Part shown: positions 30,687 through 39,282 of the stretch, piece by piece
How positions within the stretch are numbered: the stretch's first letter is position 1
Layout: every line of letters starts with the position of its first letter
From: 630D-37 sp037478835
GTDB lineage: Bacteria; Chloroflexota; Anaerolineae; Anaerolineales; Villigracilaceae
Assembly: GCA_037478835.1 (NCBI GenBank)
Contig: JBBFLV010000001.1
Coordinates: forward strand, 124,001 to 188,000
Direction: 5' to 3'
DNA: 64,000 nt
The notes under the pieces: model-generated
Told to the model about the DNA's origin: nothing
Databases searched by the model: none
The model's input: only the letters and a program-made list of their open reading frames with translations
Program-made: the position numbers and the translations under genes

Positions 30687-33280
30687 TTGCGTCCCCGCTC
30701 CTTGGCCTGATAAAGGGCGCGATCGGCGCGTTCGATCAGATTTTCCAATCCCCCATCTGTAACAGTATACTGACTCACACCCAAACTGATCGTCACCCGT
30801 AGCGGCCCGGCACGGGTGGGGATCGCCGCTTCGGCAACGAGCACGCGCAAACGGTTGGCGATGTTCAAAGCGGCGCGCCAATCGGCCTCCGGGAGCAGGA
30901 TCAGGAATTCCTCGCCTCCATAGCGCCCGATTAGATCGAGATCGCGGGTGGCTTTTTCGCAGCGCCGGGCCAGCACCTGCAATACCTGATCGCCTACCAA
31001 GTGACCGTAGGTATCGTTCACCCGTTTGAAGTGGTCAATATCCAGCATAATGCCGGAAAACGGTTTGTGTTGGCGCAGAGCACGCGCCAGCTCGAGCTTG
31101 CCCAGCTCCATCAAACCGCGCCGGTTGTAGAGGCCGGTGAGCGGATCGGTGAGGGCTTGCGTCTGGCTTTCTTCGTATAGACGAGCATTCTCCAGCGCCA
31201 TCGCCACCTGATTGGCAAACGCCGTAGCAAGCTGGACATGTTCCTGGGTGAAAAAGTTTTCCTGATGACTATCAATAGCCAGCAGGCCGATGGCGCGTCC
31301 ATGAGCCAGTAGTGGCACTCCCAACCAGGAGCGGATGCGATGGTGCGGCGGTTTTTGGAACGCTGGGTAGGAGGAGGTATCTTTCAGCAGGAGTGGTTCC
31401 AAACTTTGCATCACTACTGTGTTTGGATTTTTGCCATCCAGCGGGAAGCGTATTCCAAGTATCTGTTTTTCATCTTCCCAACCGCGCCCACCCACGATCT
31501 CCAGTTCGCCATCCTTTAGGAGCTGCACCGAAGCGCTGTCATAAGGGATCACTTTCTGGAGTTCATCGAGAATACGCTGGATCACCTCATCCGATTGCAG
31601 CGTGGAGACGATAGCCGCCCCGGCCTGGCGCAAGGTATCCGCTTCTCGGGCGCGCCGCTCGGCGCGTGCTACGGCCTTGAATTTAAGCAGAACCAGGGCT
31701 ACCAGTGCCGCCGTCCGCTCACCGATGGCAATTTCCTGGGCTGTAAAGGTGTGTGGATGAGAGTATCCCAACAAGAGCGCCCCCAAACGTTGACCATCAG
31801 CGATCAGAGGGAGAACAAGCATGCAGCGTGTTTCAAATTGGGCGGCAATCTGGGGATCGAGGTAAGGGGTGTTCAATGTATCCTCCACGATCAGAGTCCC
31901 GCCTTTCTCCAGCGCGGCGGCGGTGAGGGTGCGCGCTCCTGGCTTTGGCACCATTTTAGAATATATCTCACGATACTTTCCGTAGGCCGCCAGCGGCACC
32001 ACTCGCTGTTGTTCTTCATCCCAAAGGGTGAAAAAGGCATGTTCGGCGCCGGTCAGGATGCCCAGGTGATCGACCAGGGTTTGCCCCATGCTTTCCAGCG
32101 TATGGCTCTGGAGCGCCAGCAGGATAATTTCCTGCATGATGTCCAGTGTTTGCTGGTGCTGTTCCATTTCGGATTGCATCATCTGACGCCGAATGGCCGC
32201 GCCGAAGAGCTCGGCCGAGAGGCGCAGCGCTTGTGTTTCGTTCACTTCCCACTCGCGCTCTCGGCGGCATTCATCAAAGCCCAGGAACCCCCACCACATC
32301 CCTTCTACGAAGATGGGGACGACCAGTAGGGAACGGATCTCTTGTGCCTCTAGGATTGGCTGCTCGCTTTGGGGAAACGTACGGATGGGTCCGCTTATCA
32401 CTTGGTTCTTTGAAAGCAAATCAACCCAGCGCTCAAATCCCTGTTCAATCGGACGGAATTCCTTGAGCGCCGGGTTCTCGATCTGCGGACTGGCATGGGA
32501 GGCGGCCCATTCAAAACGTTGAGAAAAGATCAGGGTGTTCGTATTATCTACCAGGTTTTGAAAGAGGTATACCCGGCTAACATCCGCCGCCCGCCCTAGC
32601 ACTTCCAGAACGGCCGGCGTAACATCCTCCCAGGAAGAGGCGCGCATAAGCTCCACAGCGATCACCGAAAGCGCCTGCAGGATCGCCGCCCAACGTTCCT
32701 GTGCTTTTTGTGCCAAGCGCATCTCGGTCACATTCCGCAGCACCAGCAGTGTGCCTTTTTGGCCGCGATATGCGAGTTGAATGGGACGCAGGCCGATCTC
32801 CATCACAATCTCATGACCGTCTTTCTCGAGAGCAACTTCCACTCGGCGTTCCGTCACGCTAGGCAGATCGTTGCGCAAAGCCTTGGCAAAGTGACACACA
32901 TCGTAGAGCGACTTGCCTAGTGCGCTCTCAAATGTTTTGCCGACCAATTTCTCGGCAGCCGGGTTCATGTAAAGGAGTCTCTGACGCTCATCTACAACGA
33001 TGACTGCTTCTTGGAGAGCTTCAACAATATGGCCAAAGGGCAACGGGGCGACCTCTAAAAGACGATAGCGCCGTATGGCCCAAAGTACGCTCAATGTGGT
33101 TGGGAGAAAAGCAATCGGGGTGATATCCAGGCCAGGCACGGGAATCAGGCCACTCAGGTATAGGCTATTTCCGGCGATGGCCATCAGCATTCCAAAAAAT
33201 ACGCTCATAGATTGCAAGCGATAGACTCCCACCATCTGGATTGAAGAAGCTCCCAGGATCACCGTCCCGGCCAGGATCAA
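30650..33280 (-). CDS. Diguanylate cyclase, 3' part of amber-interrupted gene (PAS-GAF-GGDEF)
   Basis: The frame is open from the amber codon at 33316-33314 to the stop and encodes the rest of a 7TM sensor domain, a PAS domain (VEALQEAVIVVDERQRLLYMNPAAEKLVG), three GAF-like domains and a GGDEF domain. The active site is RYGGEEF and an inhibitory I-site RDLD lies five residues before it, so c-di-GMP synthesis with product control is expected if the protein is made. The first possible start here is a TTG in the middle of a transmembrane helix, so independent translation is unlikely. See the N-terminal fragment and the finding on the amber codon. Confidence 0.85.
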   Translation of the reverse strand: MILAGTVILGASSIQMVGVYRLQSMSVFFGMLMAIAGNSLYLSGLIPVPGLDITPIAFLPTTLSVLWAIRRYRLLEVAPLPFGHIVEALQEAVIVVDERQRLLYMNPAAEKLVGKTFESALGKSLYDVCHFAKALRNDLPSVTERRVEVALEKDGHEIVMEIGLRPIQLAYRGQKGTLLVLRNVTEMRLAQKAQERWAAILQALSVIAVELMRASSWEDVTPAVLEVLGRAADVSRVYLFQNLVDNTNTLIFSQRFEWAASHASPQIENPALKEFRPIEQGFERWVDLLSKNQVISGPIRTFPQSEQPILEAQEIRSLLVVPIFVEGMWWGFLGFDECRREREWEVNETQALRLSAELFGAAIRRQMMQSEMEQHQQTLDIMQEIILLALQSHTLESMGQTLVDHLGILTGAEHAFFTLWDEEQQRVVPLAAYGKYREIYSKMVPKPGARTLTAAALEKGGTLIVEDTLNTPYLDPQIAAQFETRCMLVLPLIADGQRLGALLLGYSHPHTFTAQEIAIGERTAALVALVLLKFKAVARAERRAREADTLRQAGAAIVSTLQSDEVIQRILDELQKVIPYDSASVQLLKDGELEIVGGRGWEDEKQILGIRFPLDGKNPNTVVMQSLEPLLLKDTSSYPAFQKPPHHRIRSWLGVPLLAHGRAIGLLAIDSHQENFFTQEHVQLATAFANQVAMALENARLYEESQTQALTDPLTGLYNRRGLMELGKLELARALRQHKPFSGIMLDIDHFKRVNDTYGHLVGDQVLQVLARRCEKATRDLDLIGRYGGEEFLILLPEADWRAALNIANRLRVLVAEAAIPTRAGPLRVTISLGVSQYTVTDGGLENLIERADRALYQAKERGRNQAIAFEEMRHT

Positions 33281-33313
33281 CCCGTAAGAATAGATGGTGT
33301 GAATCCAAAAATA

Positions 33314-33745
33314 CTAGCCGTGCTCATAGACGGTAAGAAGTAAAGGGAAAGTTTCATCAATCCGATAAGCTCTCCAAATACCGTGGTGGAGGTTGTTGGT
33401 CCATACCATCCCCAGTGTCAGCCCCGGAATGATCCACAAGGCACGGCGGAAGCGGTCGGTGAGAAGATCAGAATGGCCGGTGAATCTCAGAACGAAAAAA
33501 ATCCAGAAAACCGGTAAGCTGACATTTCCGAAATATCCTAACCGAGCCCATAACAATTTTGCCTGGAGGGTGTTTGCCATGACCTCTAGCCCATAGAAAA
33601 GGCTCCATAGACTCATGCTGAGCATCATTCCCATAAAGGATGCACGGGCCTCTATCTGGCGATGCGAGATATAGAGCCCTACCCAGGCATAAAAAGCTCC
33701 CAGAAGGAGTAAGACCAGAGCGAGGATCACTTGTGGGGTATGCAT
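33314..33745 (-). CDS. 7TM sensor domain, 5' part of amber-interrupted diguanylate cyclase gene
   Basis: The 143-residue fragment has four to five hydrophobic helices and the histidine-kinase N-terminal 7TM pattern: LWARLGYFGNVSLPVFWIFFVLRFTGH, LWIIPGLTLGMVWTNNLHHGIWRAY and LLLTVYEHG. It ends at a TAG. Reading through gives HG-stop-YFWIHTIYSYGLILAGTVIL, which continues the same domain in frame without any gap, so this and the downstream frame are one gene of about 1031 codons with a single nonsense codon. Confidence 0.8.
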   Translation of the reverse strand: MHTPQVILALVLLLLGAFYAWVGLYISHRQIEARASFMGMMLSMSLWSLFYGLEVMANTLQAKLLWARLGYFGNVSLPVFWIFFVLRFTGHSDLLTDRFRRALWIIPGLTLGMVWTNNLHHGIWRAYRIDETFPLLLTVYEHG

Positions 33746-34231
33746 ACGCGATCTATCTTTTCAATCCTGTCACCCAGACGAAGCAAATTCTGAAACTTCC
33801 ATCCGCATTTTTTCTGCTACCACCCGATCGCATCATTTTCCTGCTCTTATTTTACGGCATTTTGGGCAAAACGAGAGGCTGTGTTATGACCGATAACGTG
33901 GACCAAGCGGGCTTTTTACGTCGGATATTGCCGAAGAAATCGTCTTGCCCGGGCGCTGAACCGGAGTGTTAATTTGCCGCGACGCCATTCTTTGCATTTC
34001 GGCAATGATGTTTGCTAACCAAGCCTCGAAAAACCCTGCCCGGTGGAGCGGTTCTATGGCTTTTCAGCATTTTAAGCGCGAGACTGAAAACTACACTGTT
34101 CGGTATTTGATATCCAAATTCGTTGAAACGTATTGCTTTTTCAAAAAGTTTTTGCTATTTCGTGTGAATATTGTCTGTTTTCTTCGATACAATTAGAACA
34201 ATAAAAAGTCCTGTTATGGTTTGTAGCACCC
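33746..34231. other. Intergenic region without recognisable gene
   Basis: Nearly 490 bp between the interrupted cyclase gene and the receiver gene. Its second half is AT-rich. The short frames in it have no recognisable domain and no good start signal. No tRNA or known RNA motif was seen. Confidence 0.45.
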
Positions 34232-34260
34232 TTGCCAATTCCGTTAACTTATGCTATTTT
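34232..34260 (+). promoter_or_regulatory. Promoter, leaderless start of receiver gene
   Basis: TTGCCA (34232-34237) and TATTTT (34255-34260) are 17 bases apart. The ATG at 34268 follows the -10 by seven bases with no Shine-Dalgarno. Confidence 0.6.
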
Positions 34261-34267
34261 TACAGCC

Positions 34268-34657
34268 ATGACCGAGCCGAAGACGATCATGATCGTGGAA
34301 GATGAAGTGGACGCAGCCGAAATGTTCGCCGAAATGATGCGGGTAAGCGGTTATCGCGTCCTCAAGGCGTATAGCAGCGGGCCGGCGATCAGCTTGCTTT
34401 CGGTGGAGACGCCCGATGTGGTGCTTCTGGATATCATGATGCCCGATATTTCCGGCCTGGAAGTGCTCCGCTATATCCGCCGCGAGCCGCGGCTGCAAAA
34501 CATCCCGGTGATCATTCTCTCGGCAAAAAATTTGCCTTCCGATATCAAGATGGGCCTGGATGCCGGCGCTACGCTTTATCTGACCAAGCCTGTTGGCTAC
34601 CAGGAACTGAAATCGGCGATTGAAAAGGTGCTCGGTCAGGGAGCAGATGGGACATAG
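34268..34657 (+). CDS. Single-domain response regulator
   Basis: The 129-residue protein is a stand-alone receiver: acidic residues in VEDEVDAAE, phospho-acceptor Asp55 (VVLLDIMMPD), Ser/Lys switch residues in ILSAKN and YLTKPVG. It has no output domain, so it probably works by protein-protein contact or as a phosphorelay intermediate. The 7TM/GAF/GGDEF gene lies upstream in the opposite direction. The stop lies between two candidate starts of thpR, and the two genes overlap or abut. Confidence 0.9.
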   Translation: MTEPKTIMIVEDEVDAAEMFAEMMRVSGYRVLKAYSSGPAISLLSVETPDVVLLDIMMPDISGLEVLRYIRREPRLQNIPVIILSAKNLPSDIKMGLDAGATLYLTKPVGYQELKSAIEKVLGQGADGT

Positions 34658-34658
34658 A

Positions 34659-35255
34659 ATGGAGCCGTTGCGCCTTTTCATTGCTATTGAAGTGCCACTG
34701 AATTTGCTGGAACGCCTTGATCGAGCCGTTGAGCCGCTGCGCCGCTCCCTTCCTTCCGACCTGATCCGTTGGGTCCCCTATCAGAACATCCATTTGACGC
34801 TCAAGTTCCTCGGAGATGTCTCTCCTGCGAACGTGGAATTCCTTCGCCAGGCACTGGCTTTGGAGGCAGGGCGGCATGCTCCCTTTGAAATCGGCATTGA
34901 GGGCTGGGGAGTTTTCCCGGAAATGAAGCGGCCACGGGTGATCTGGATCGGGGTGCAGGCACCGACGGCTCTGTTCCGGCTACAACGTGGGATTGATAGC
35001 GCTACCCAACGCTTGGGCTACGTGAGCGATGAAAAAGACTTCACGCCCCATTTGACGATCGGTCGCGTGCGGGCCCAGGTGACGCCCGATGAGATCTCTC
35101 GCATTCGTTCGTCACTGCAGGGGTTTTCCTTCGATCTGAAAGCCTCTTTTGCAGTGACGGCCGTGCACCTGATCAAAAGCGATCTGCAGCCTCAAGGGGC
35201 ACGGTATACGCGCTTGTTTACCGCACCACTTAGTTCTCAAGGAGGTGAGTTCTGA
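34659..35255 (+). CDS. thpR: RNA 2',3'-cyclic phosphodiesterase ThpR
   Basis: The 198-residue protein belongs to the 2H phosphoesterase family, with the two HxT motifs HLTLKFLGDV and HLTIGRVR. It opens 2',3'-cyclic phosphates on RNA and was first described as a 2'-5' RNA ligase. MEPLRLFIAIEVP was chosen as the start because the family usually begins with RLFIAI; an ATG four codons upstream is the alternative. The last bases carry an AAGGAGGTGA sequence that serves the next gene. Confidence 0.9.
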   Translation: MEPLRLFIAIEVPLNLLERLDRAVEPLRRSLPSDLIRWVPYQNIHLTLKFLGDVSPANVEFLRQALALEAGRHAPFEIGIEGWGVFPEMKRPRVIWIGVQAPTALFRLQRGIDSATQRLGYVSDEKDFTPHLTIGRVRAQVTPDEISRIRSSLQGFSFDLKASFAVTAVHLIKSDLQPQGARYTRLFTAPLSSQGGEF

Positions 35256-35596
35256 ATACGCTTGAACTGGTACATACCATTGTAGATTCGCTGGAAGAGA
35301 AGAAGGGGGAAGATATTTTGCTCCTCGACCTGCGAGGCATTGCCTCTTTTACCGATTACTTCGTCATCTGTACCGGCACGAGTGACCGTATGCTCGATGC
35401 CTTGGCCGAGGCCGTGGAGGAAAAAGTGCGTCAACGTCACCATCGCCACGGTCAGCTGGAGGGGGTGGCCAGCTCAGGATGGTTGCTGCTGGATTATGGC
35501 GAAGTGATCGTCCATCTTTTCTCTCCCGATCAACGGCGCTATTACCAGCTCGAATCGTTGTGGAGCAACGGTAAGGTGCTCCTGCGGGTACAGTAG
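35252..35596 (+). CDS. rsfS: Ribosomal silencing factor RsfS with probable CTG start
   Basis: The 114-residue protein matches RsfS throughout: TLELVHTIVDSLEEKKGEDILLLDLRG, FTDYFVICTGTSDRMLDALAEAVEEK, GWLLLDYGEVIVHLFSPDQRRYYQLESLW. It binds ribosomal protein L14 and blocks subunit joining in stationary phase. No ATG, GTG or TTG exists at the N-terminus required by the family: the first TTG lies 22 codons in and would remove a conserved helix. A CTG at 35252 sits six bases after a GGAGG that is part of AAGGAGGTGA, a near-perfect anti-SD match, and overlaps the thpR stop as CTGA. Confidence 0.9.
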   Translation: MNTLELVHTIVDSLEEKKGEDILLLDLRGIASFTDYFVICTGTSDRMLDALAEAVEEKVRQRHHRHGQLEGVASSGWLLLDYGEVIVHLFSPDQRRYYQLESLWSNGKVLLRVQ

Positions 35597-35603
35597 AGGA
35601 CCT

Positions 35604-36743
35604 ATGCGCTTTGAGACGCTTTCGGTACATGCCGGTCAGGAACCCGATCCGCAGACCGGGGCAGTCATGACGCCCATTTACCAGACCTCCACCTATGCCC
35701 AGGATGGGGTGGGGAAACCGAGGCAGGGGTACGAATATTCGCGCACGCGCAACCCGACTCGACTGGCGCTGGAACAGGCTTTGGCGGCGTTGGAAGGGGC
35801 ATCCTATGCCCTGGCGTTTGCTTCCGGCATGGCGGCGATCGATACGGTGCTGCGCTTGCTCAAGAGCGGCGATCACGTGATCGCCGGTAACGATGTCTAC
35901 GGGGGCACCTTTCGGCTTTTTGATAAGGTGCTGCGTGATTTTGGCCTGCAATTCACCTTTACCGATACGACCGATATTGAGCAGATCGCCGAAGCGATCA
36001 CGCCCCAAACGCGCCTGATCTGGCTTGAAACGCCTTCCAATCCGTTTTTGCGCGTGAGCGATATTCGGGCAATCGCCGGGTTGCTACGGCAGTATCCACA
36101 ACCGCCGCTCTTGGCCGTGGATAATACCTTTGCCACACCTTATCTCCAGCGGCCTCTAGAACTGGGAGCAGATTTGGTGGTGCATTCGACGACCAAGTAT
36201 CTAGGTGGGCACTCGGATGTGATCGGTGGGGCGATTGTGGTCAAAGAGGAGGGGCTTTACCGGCGCTTGGCCTTTTTGCAGAATGCGGTGGGGGCAGTGC
36301 CGGGGCCCATGGATTGTTTCCTGGTGCTGCGCGGCATCAAGACTTTACCTTTGCGCATGGAGCGCCATGCCGAAAACGCCTCGCGCCTGGCGGCCTACCT
36401 GGCCGAGCATCCGCGCGTGGAGCGCGTGTTTTATCCTTTCCATCCTTCCCATCCGCAGTATGCCCTGGCCAGGAGGCAAATGCGTAATGGAGGTGGGATG
36501 ATCTCTTTCCTGGTAAAAGGGGGAAAAGAAGCGGCCATTCGGGTGGCCGAGCGCACACGTCTCTTTACGCTGGCCGAATCGTTGGGGGGCGTGGAATCTT
36601 TGATCGAGGTCCCGGCGGCGATGACCCATCTTTCAACGCAAGGATCGCCGCTGGAGGTGCCGCCAAACCTGGTGCGGCTTTCGGTGGGCATTGAGCATGT
36701 GGACGATCTCTTGGAGGACCTGGAACAGGCGCTGGGCGATTAA
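35604..36743 (+). CDS. Cystathionine gamma-lyase/synthase-type PLP enzyme
   Basis: The 379-residue protein is of the Cys/Met metabolism PLP family (MetB, MetC, CGL, MetZ). Seen: YSRTRNPTRLALEQALAALEG, ASGMAAIDTVL, VDNTFATPYLQRPLELGADLVVHS, and PLP lysine Lys198 in STTKYLGGHSD. The C-terminal SLGGVESLIEVPAAMTH and LVRLSVGIEHVDDLLEDLEQAL are typical. Lyase versus synthase cannot be decided from sequence alone. It follows rsfS by seven bases. The 3' end overlaps the convergent kinase gene by four bases. Confidence 0.9.
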   Translation: MRFETLSVHAGQEPDPQTGAVMTPIYQTSTYAQDGVGKPRQGYEYSRTRNPTRLALEQALAALEGASYALAFASGMAAIDTVLRLLKSGDHVIAGNDVYGGTFRLFDKVLRDFGLQFTFTDTTDIEQIAEAITPQTRLIWLETPSNPFLRVSDIRAIAGLLRQYPQPPLLAVDNTFATPYLQRPLELGADLVVHSTTKYLGGHSDVIGGAIVVKEEGLYRRLAFLQNAVGAVPGPMDCFLVLRGIKTLPLRMERHAENASRLAAYLAEHPRVERVFYPFHPSHPQYALARRQMRNGGGMISFLVKGGKEAAIRVAERTRLFTLAESLGGVESLIEVPAAMTHLSTQGSPLEVPPNLVRLSVGIEHVDDLLEDLEQALGD

Positions 36744-37375
36744 AAGGCGATCTCCTCGTGCCCGCTCAGTTTATCCATCATGCGGGAAATGACCAGGTCG
36801 AGGTGCTGAGGGCGGTGGACGAAGTCCAAGTCATCGCTGCGGATGGTGAGCACAGGGCAGAGATCGAAATGCGCCAGCCATTCTTCGTAGAACGAGTCCA
36901 GGAGGGTGAGATATTCCGGCGTGATGCCGGTCTCGATGTGCCGTGCGCGACGGCGGATGCGCTCTATGAGCACGGGGACGGGCGCTTTCAAGTAGATCAG
37001 TAGGCGCGGGGGTGGTAAGGTTTCCACCACTCGGTCAAACAGGCGGCGGTAGGTCAGGTAGTCGCGCTCGGAAAGATTGCCCAGGTGGTGAAGCGCACGG
37101 GCAAAGATATGGGCATCCTCGTAAATGCTTCGATCCAGGATCGCCGAGCGCGGGTCACGAACGGCGGCCAGATATTGCTCGGCGCGGTGCCCCAGAAAGA
37201 AGACCTGGAGATGAAAGGACCAGGCGCGCATATCGGCATAGAAATCGGCCAGATAGGGGTTATCGGCCACGGATTCGTAGCCTGTCCACCATCCTAACCG
37301 GGCCCCGATGCGCTCGGTCAGCGAGGTCTTCCCTGCACCAATATTGCCGGCGACAACTACCAGATGTTTGGTCAT
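36740..37375 (-). CDS. Deoxynucleoside kinase
   Basis: The 211-residue protein has the P-loop GNIGAGKTSLTERIG, ESVADNPYLADFYAD, the DRSIYEDAHIFA motif and a LID-like arginine segment ERIRRRARHIE. This is the dCK/dGK/dAK family that phosphorylates deoxynucleosides for salvage; base preference is not evident. It lies downstream of tRNA-Ser on the same strand and has no obvious Shine-Dalgarno, so it may share the tRNA cluster transcript. Confidence 0.88.
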   Translation of the reverse strand: MTKHLVVVAGNIGAGKTSLTERIGARLGWWTGYESVADNPYLADFYADMRAWSFHLQVFFLGHRAEQYLAAVRDPRSAILDRSIYEDAHIFARALHHLGNLSERDYLTYRRLFDRVVETLPPPRLLIYLKAPVPVLIERIRRRARHIETGITPEYLTLLDSFYEEWLAHFDLCPVLTIRSDDLDFVHRPQHLDLVISRMMDKLSGHEEIAF

Positions 37376-37394
37376 AGGGAGTTAAAAGAAGAGG

Positions 37395-37481
37395 CGGAGA
37401 GGGTGGGATTTGAACCCACGTTCCCTTGCGGGAAACACGCTCTCCAGGCGTGCGCGCTAGGCCAGACTACGCGACCTCTCC
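37395..37481 (-). tRNA. tRNA-Ser (GGA)
   Basis: An 87-nt class II tRNA. The acceptor GGAGAGG pairs with CCTCTCC, the anticodon loop is CTGGAGA (anticodon GGA), a long variable arm TTCCCGCAAGGGAA is present, and the T-arm is GTGGG-TTCAAAT-CCCAC. Discriminator is G. CCA is not encoded. Confidence 0.97.
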
Positions 37482-37551
37482 GCATAGCTCCATCCGGAGC
37501 GGGGTATATTATACCAGATGTTCGGGGCATCTTCCCGTTTAAAAAGACGAG

Positions 37552-37622
37552 AGGCGTCGACGGGATTCGAACCCGTGATCAGGGTTTTGCAGACCCTTGC
37601 CTTACCACTTGGCCACGACGCC
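37552..37622 (-). tRNA. tRNA-Cys (GCA)
   Basis: A 71-nt tRNA. The acceptor GGCGTCG pairs with CGACGCC, the anticodon stem-loop is AGGGT-CTGCAAA-ACCCT (anticodon GCA), and the T-loop is TTCGAAT. Discriminator is T (U). CCA is not encoded. Confidence 0.97.
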
Positions 37623-37689
37623 GTGAAGTTGATAAAAAGGATTGCCGATGGAGCCCCGCCGCTTCCCACCTGCAATCCTTCCCTTTGAG

Positions 37690-37762
<73 letters not shown>

Positions 37763-37780
37763 GAAAATGTATGGATTGTG

Positions 37781-37853
37781 TGCCGAGAGTCAGAATCGAA
37801 CTGACGACACCGCGGTTTTCAGCCGCGTGCTCTACCAACTGAGCTATCTCGGC
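37781..37853 (-). tRNA. tRNA-Phe (GAA)
   Basis: A 73-nt tRNA. The acceptor GCCGAGA pairs with TCTCGGC, the anticodon loop is CTGAAAA (anticodon GAA) and the T-loop is TTCGATT. Discriminator is A. CCA is not encoded. It is promoter-proximal in a four-tRNA cluster. Confidence 0.97.
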
Positions 37854-37877
37854 GTGTCGGTTGTTCGAGCGGTGGGG

Positions 37878-37906
37878 ATTTTAACGGCAAATCGAAAGAT
37901 TGTCAA
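37878..37906 (-). promoter_or_regulatory. Promoter of the tRNA cluster
   Basis: On the minus strand TTGACA (37906-37901) and TAAAAT (37883-37878) are 17 bases apart. Predicted start lies about 18 bases before tRNA-Phe. It overlaps the divergent ffh promoter at the -35 element. Confidence 0.8.
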
Positions 37907-37928
37907 GCGTTTCCGGCGGTGGTAAAAT
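37900..37928 (+). promoter_or_regulatory. Promoter of ffh, overlapping the divergent tRNA promoter
   Basis: TTGTCA (37900-37905) and TAAAAT (37923-37928) are 17 bases apart. The ATG of ffh follows the -10 by nine bases without Shine-Dalgarno, so the mRNA is leaderless or nearly so. The -35 hexamer shares five bases with that of the tRNA promoter on the other strand. Confidence 0.75.
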
Positions 37929-37937
37929 GACTCTGCC

Positions 37938-39260
37938 ATGTTTGAAACCCTCACCCAGCGTCTCAATCATATTTTTGAGAACCTGCGGCGGCGCGGCAAG
38001 CTCAGCGAAGCCGATGTGGATGCCGCTTTGCGCGAAGTGCGCCTGGCGCTGCTTGAAGCCGATGTGCACTACAGCGTGGTCAAAGATTTCCTGGCGCGGG
38101 TGCGAGCCCGTGCCGTGGGCGCCGAAGTCTCACGCGCCTTGAACCCGGCTCAGCAGGTGATCAAGATCGTGCACGAAGAGCTGATCGCCTCGTTAGGAGC
38201 GCCGGCGCCGCTGCAGCTCAGCGGCCCCAAACCGCATGTCCTGATGCTCGTCGGGTTGCAGGGTTCGGGGAAAACCACTGCCGCGGCCAAACTGGCGAAC
38301 TGGTTCAAGCGGCGAGGGGAACGGGTCATGCTGGTAGGGGCTGATCCCTATCGCCCTGCCGCCGTGCAACAGCTGCAACAGCTGGGCGCCCAGATCAACG
38401 TACCGGTCGAAAGCGGCGATGGGATCGCTCCGCCCGAACTGGCGCGGCGCGCCGTGGAAAAAGCTGCGAAAGGAGGCTTCAGCATCGTCATCCTGGATAC
38501 CGCCGGCCGCTCGCAGATCGATCAGCCGCTGATGGATGAGCTTCACCAGATCGTGCAACGTGTTTCGCCGCGTGAAATCCTACTGGTAGTTGATGCGATG
38601 ATCGGCCAGGAAGCGCTGCATGTTGCCCAGGGCTTTCGCCAGGTCATCCCACTGAGCGGCCTGATCCTGACCAAGATGGACGGCGACGCCCGTGGTGGTG
38701 CCGCCATCTCCATCCGCAGCGTGACCGGGGTGCCGATCAAGTTCCTGGGCACCGGCGAAAAGGTAGACGCGCTGGAGGCCTACGATCCGCAACGTCTGGC
38801 TTCGCGCATTTTGGGCATGGGCGATGTGATCGGCCTCATTGAAAAGGCCGAGGCTGCCTTCGATGCCCAACAGGCTCAGCGCCAGGCCGAGCGCCTGATG
38901 CGCGGCCAATTCACCCTGGAAGACTGGCTGGAGCAGATGCGCCAGATCAAGAAAATGGGTCCCCTGACCCAAATCCTGGAAATGTTGCCCGGTCAAATGG
39001 GGCAACTGGCGCGTCAGGTCGATCCGAAGGACATGGAACGCAACTTCAAGCGCTTTGAGGCGATCATCCTTTCCATGACGCCGGAGGAGCGGCGCAACCC
39101 GGAGATTCTCAACGCCAGCCGTCGCCGGCGCATTGCGCGCGGTTCCGGCACAGAAGTGCAGGATGTCAATCGCTTGATCAAGCAATATCGTGAAGCCCAA
39201 CGGCTGTTCAAGAGCTTACAGAAGGACGGTGGGCGCGGCCTATCACGGCTCTTTGGCTAG
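37938..39260 (+). CDS. ffh: Signal recognition particle protein Ffh
   Basis: The 440-residue GTPase targets nascent membrane proteins. The N domain (MFETLTQRLNHIFENLRRRG) is followed by the G domain with GLQGSGKTTAAAKLA (106-120), DPYRPAAVQQL, DTAGR and TKMDGDARGGAA, and by the Met-rich M domain from about 300 (MGDVIGLIEKAEAAFD, QIKKMGPLTQILEMLPGQ). Length and domain order are standard. The SRP RNA gene is not seen nearby. Confidence 0.97.
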   Translation: MFETLTQRLNHIFENLRRRGKLSEADVDAALREVRLALLEADVHYSVVKDFLARVRARAVGAEVSRALNPAQQVIKIVHEELIASLGAPAPLQLSGPKPHVLMLVGLQGSGKTTAAAKLANWFKRRGERVMLVGADPYRPAAVQQLQQLGAQINVPVESGDGIAPPELARRAVEKAAKGGFSIVILDTAGRSQIDQPLMDELHQIVQRVSPREILLVVDAMIGQEALHVAQGFRQVIPLSGLILTKMDGDARGGAAISIRSVTGVPIKFLGTGEKVDALEAYDPQRLASRILGMGDVIGLIEKAEAAFDAQQAQRQAERLMRGQFTLEDWLEQMRQIKKMGPLTQILEMLPGQMGQLARQVDPKDMERNFKRFEAIILSMTPEERRNPEILNASRRRRIARGSGTEVQDVNRLIKQYREAQRLFKSLQKDGGRGLSRLFG

Positions 39261-39282
39261 GGCTGGGTCAATTCAAATGATA

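Noticed and set aside
33314..33316. Amber codon as pyrrolysine or other recoded residue
   Set aside because: No pyl genes are visible, the protein is a signalling protein with no known recoding, and a nonsense mutation or sequencing error is simpler.
33640..33972. Plus-strand reading frame before the receiver gene
   Set aside because: Half of it is antisense to the 7TM domain, with no Shine-Dalgarno and no family resemblance.
37503..37515. GGTATATTATACC palindrome between tRNA-Ser and tRNA-Cys
   Set aside because: It contains a TATAAT on the minus strand, but no -35 is seen and the cluster already has a strong promoter; too little to call.
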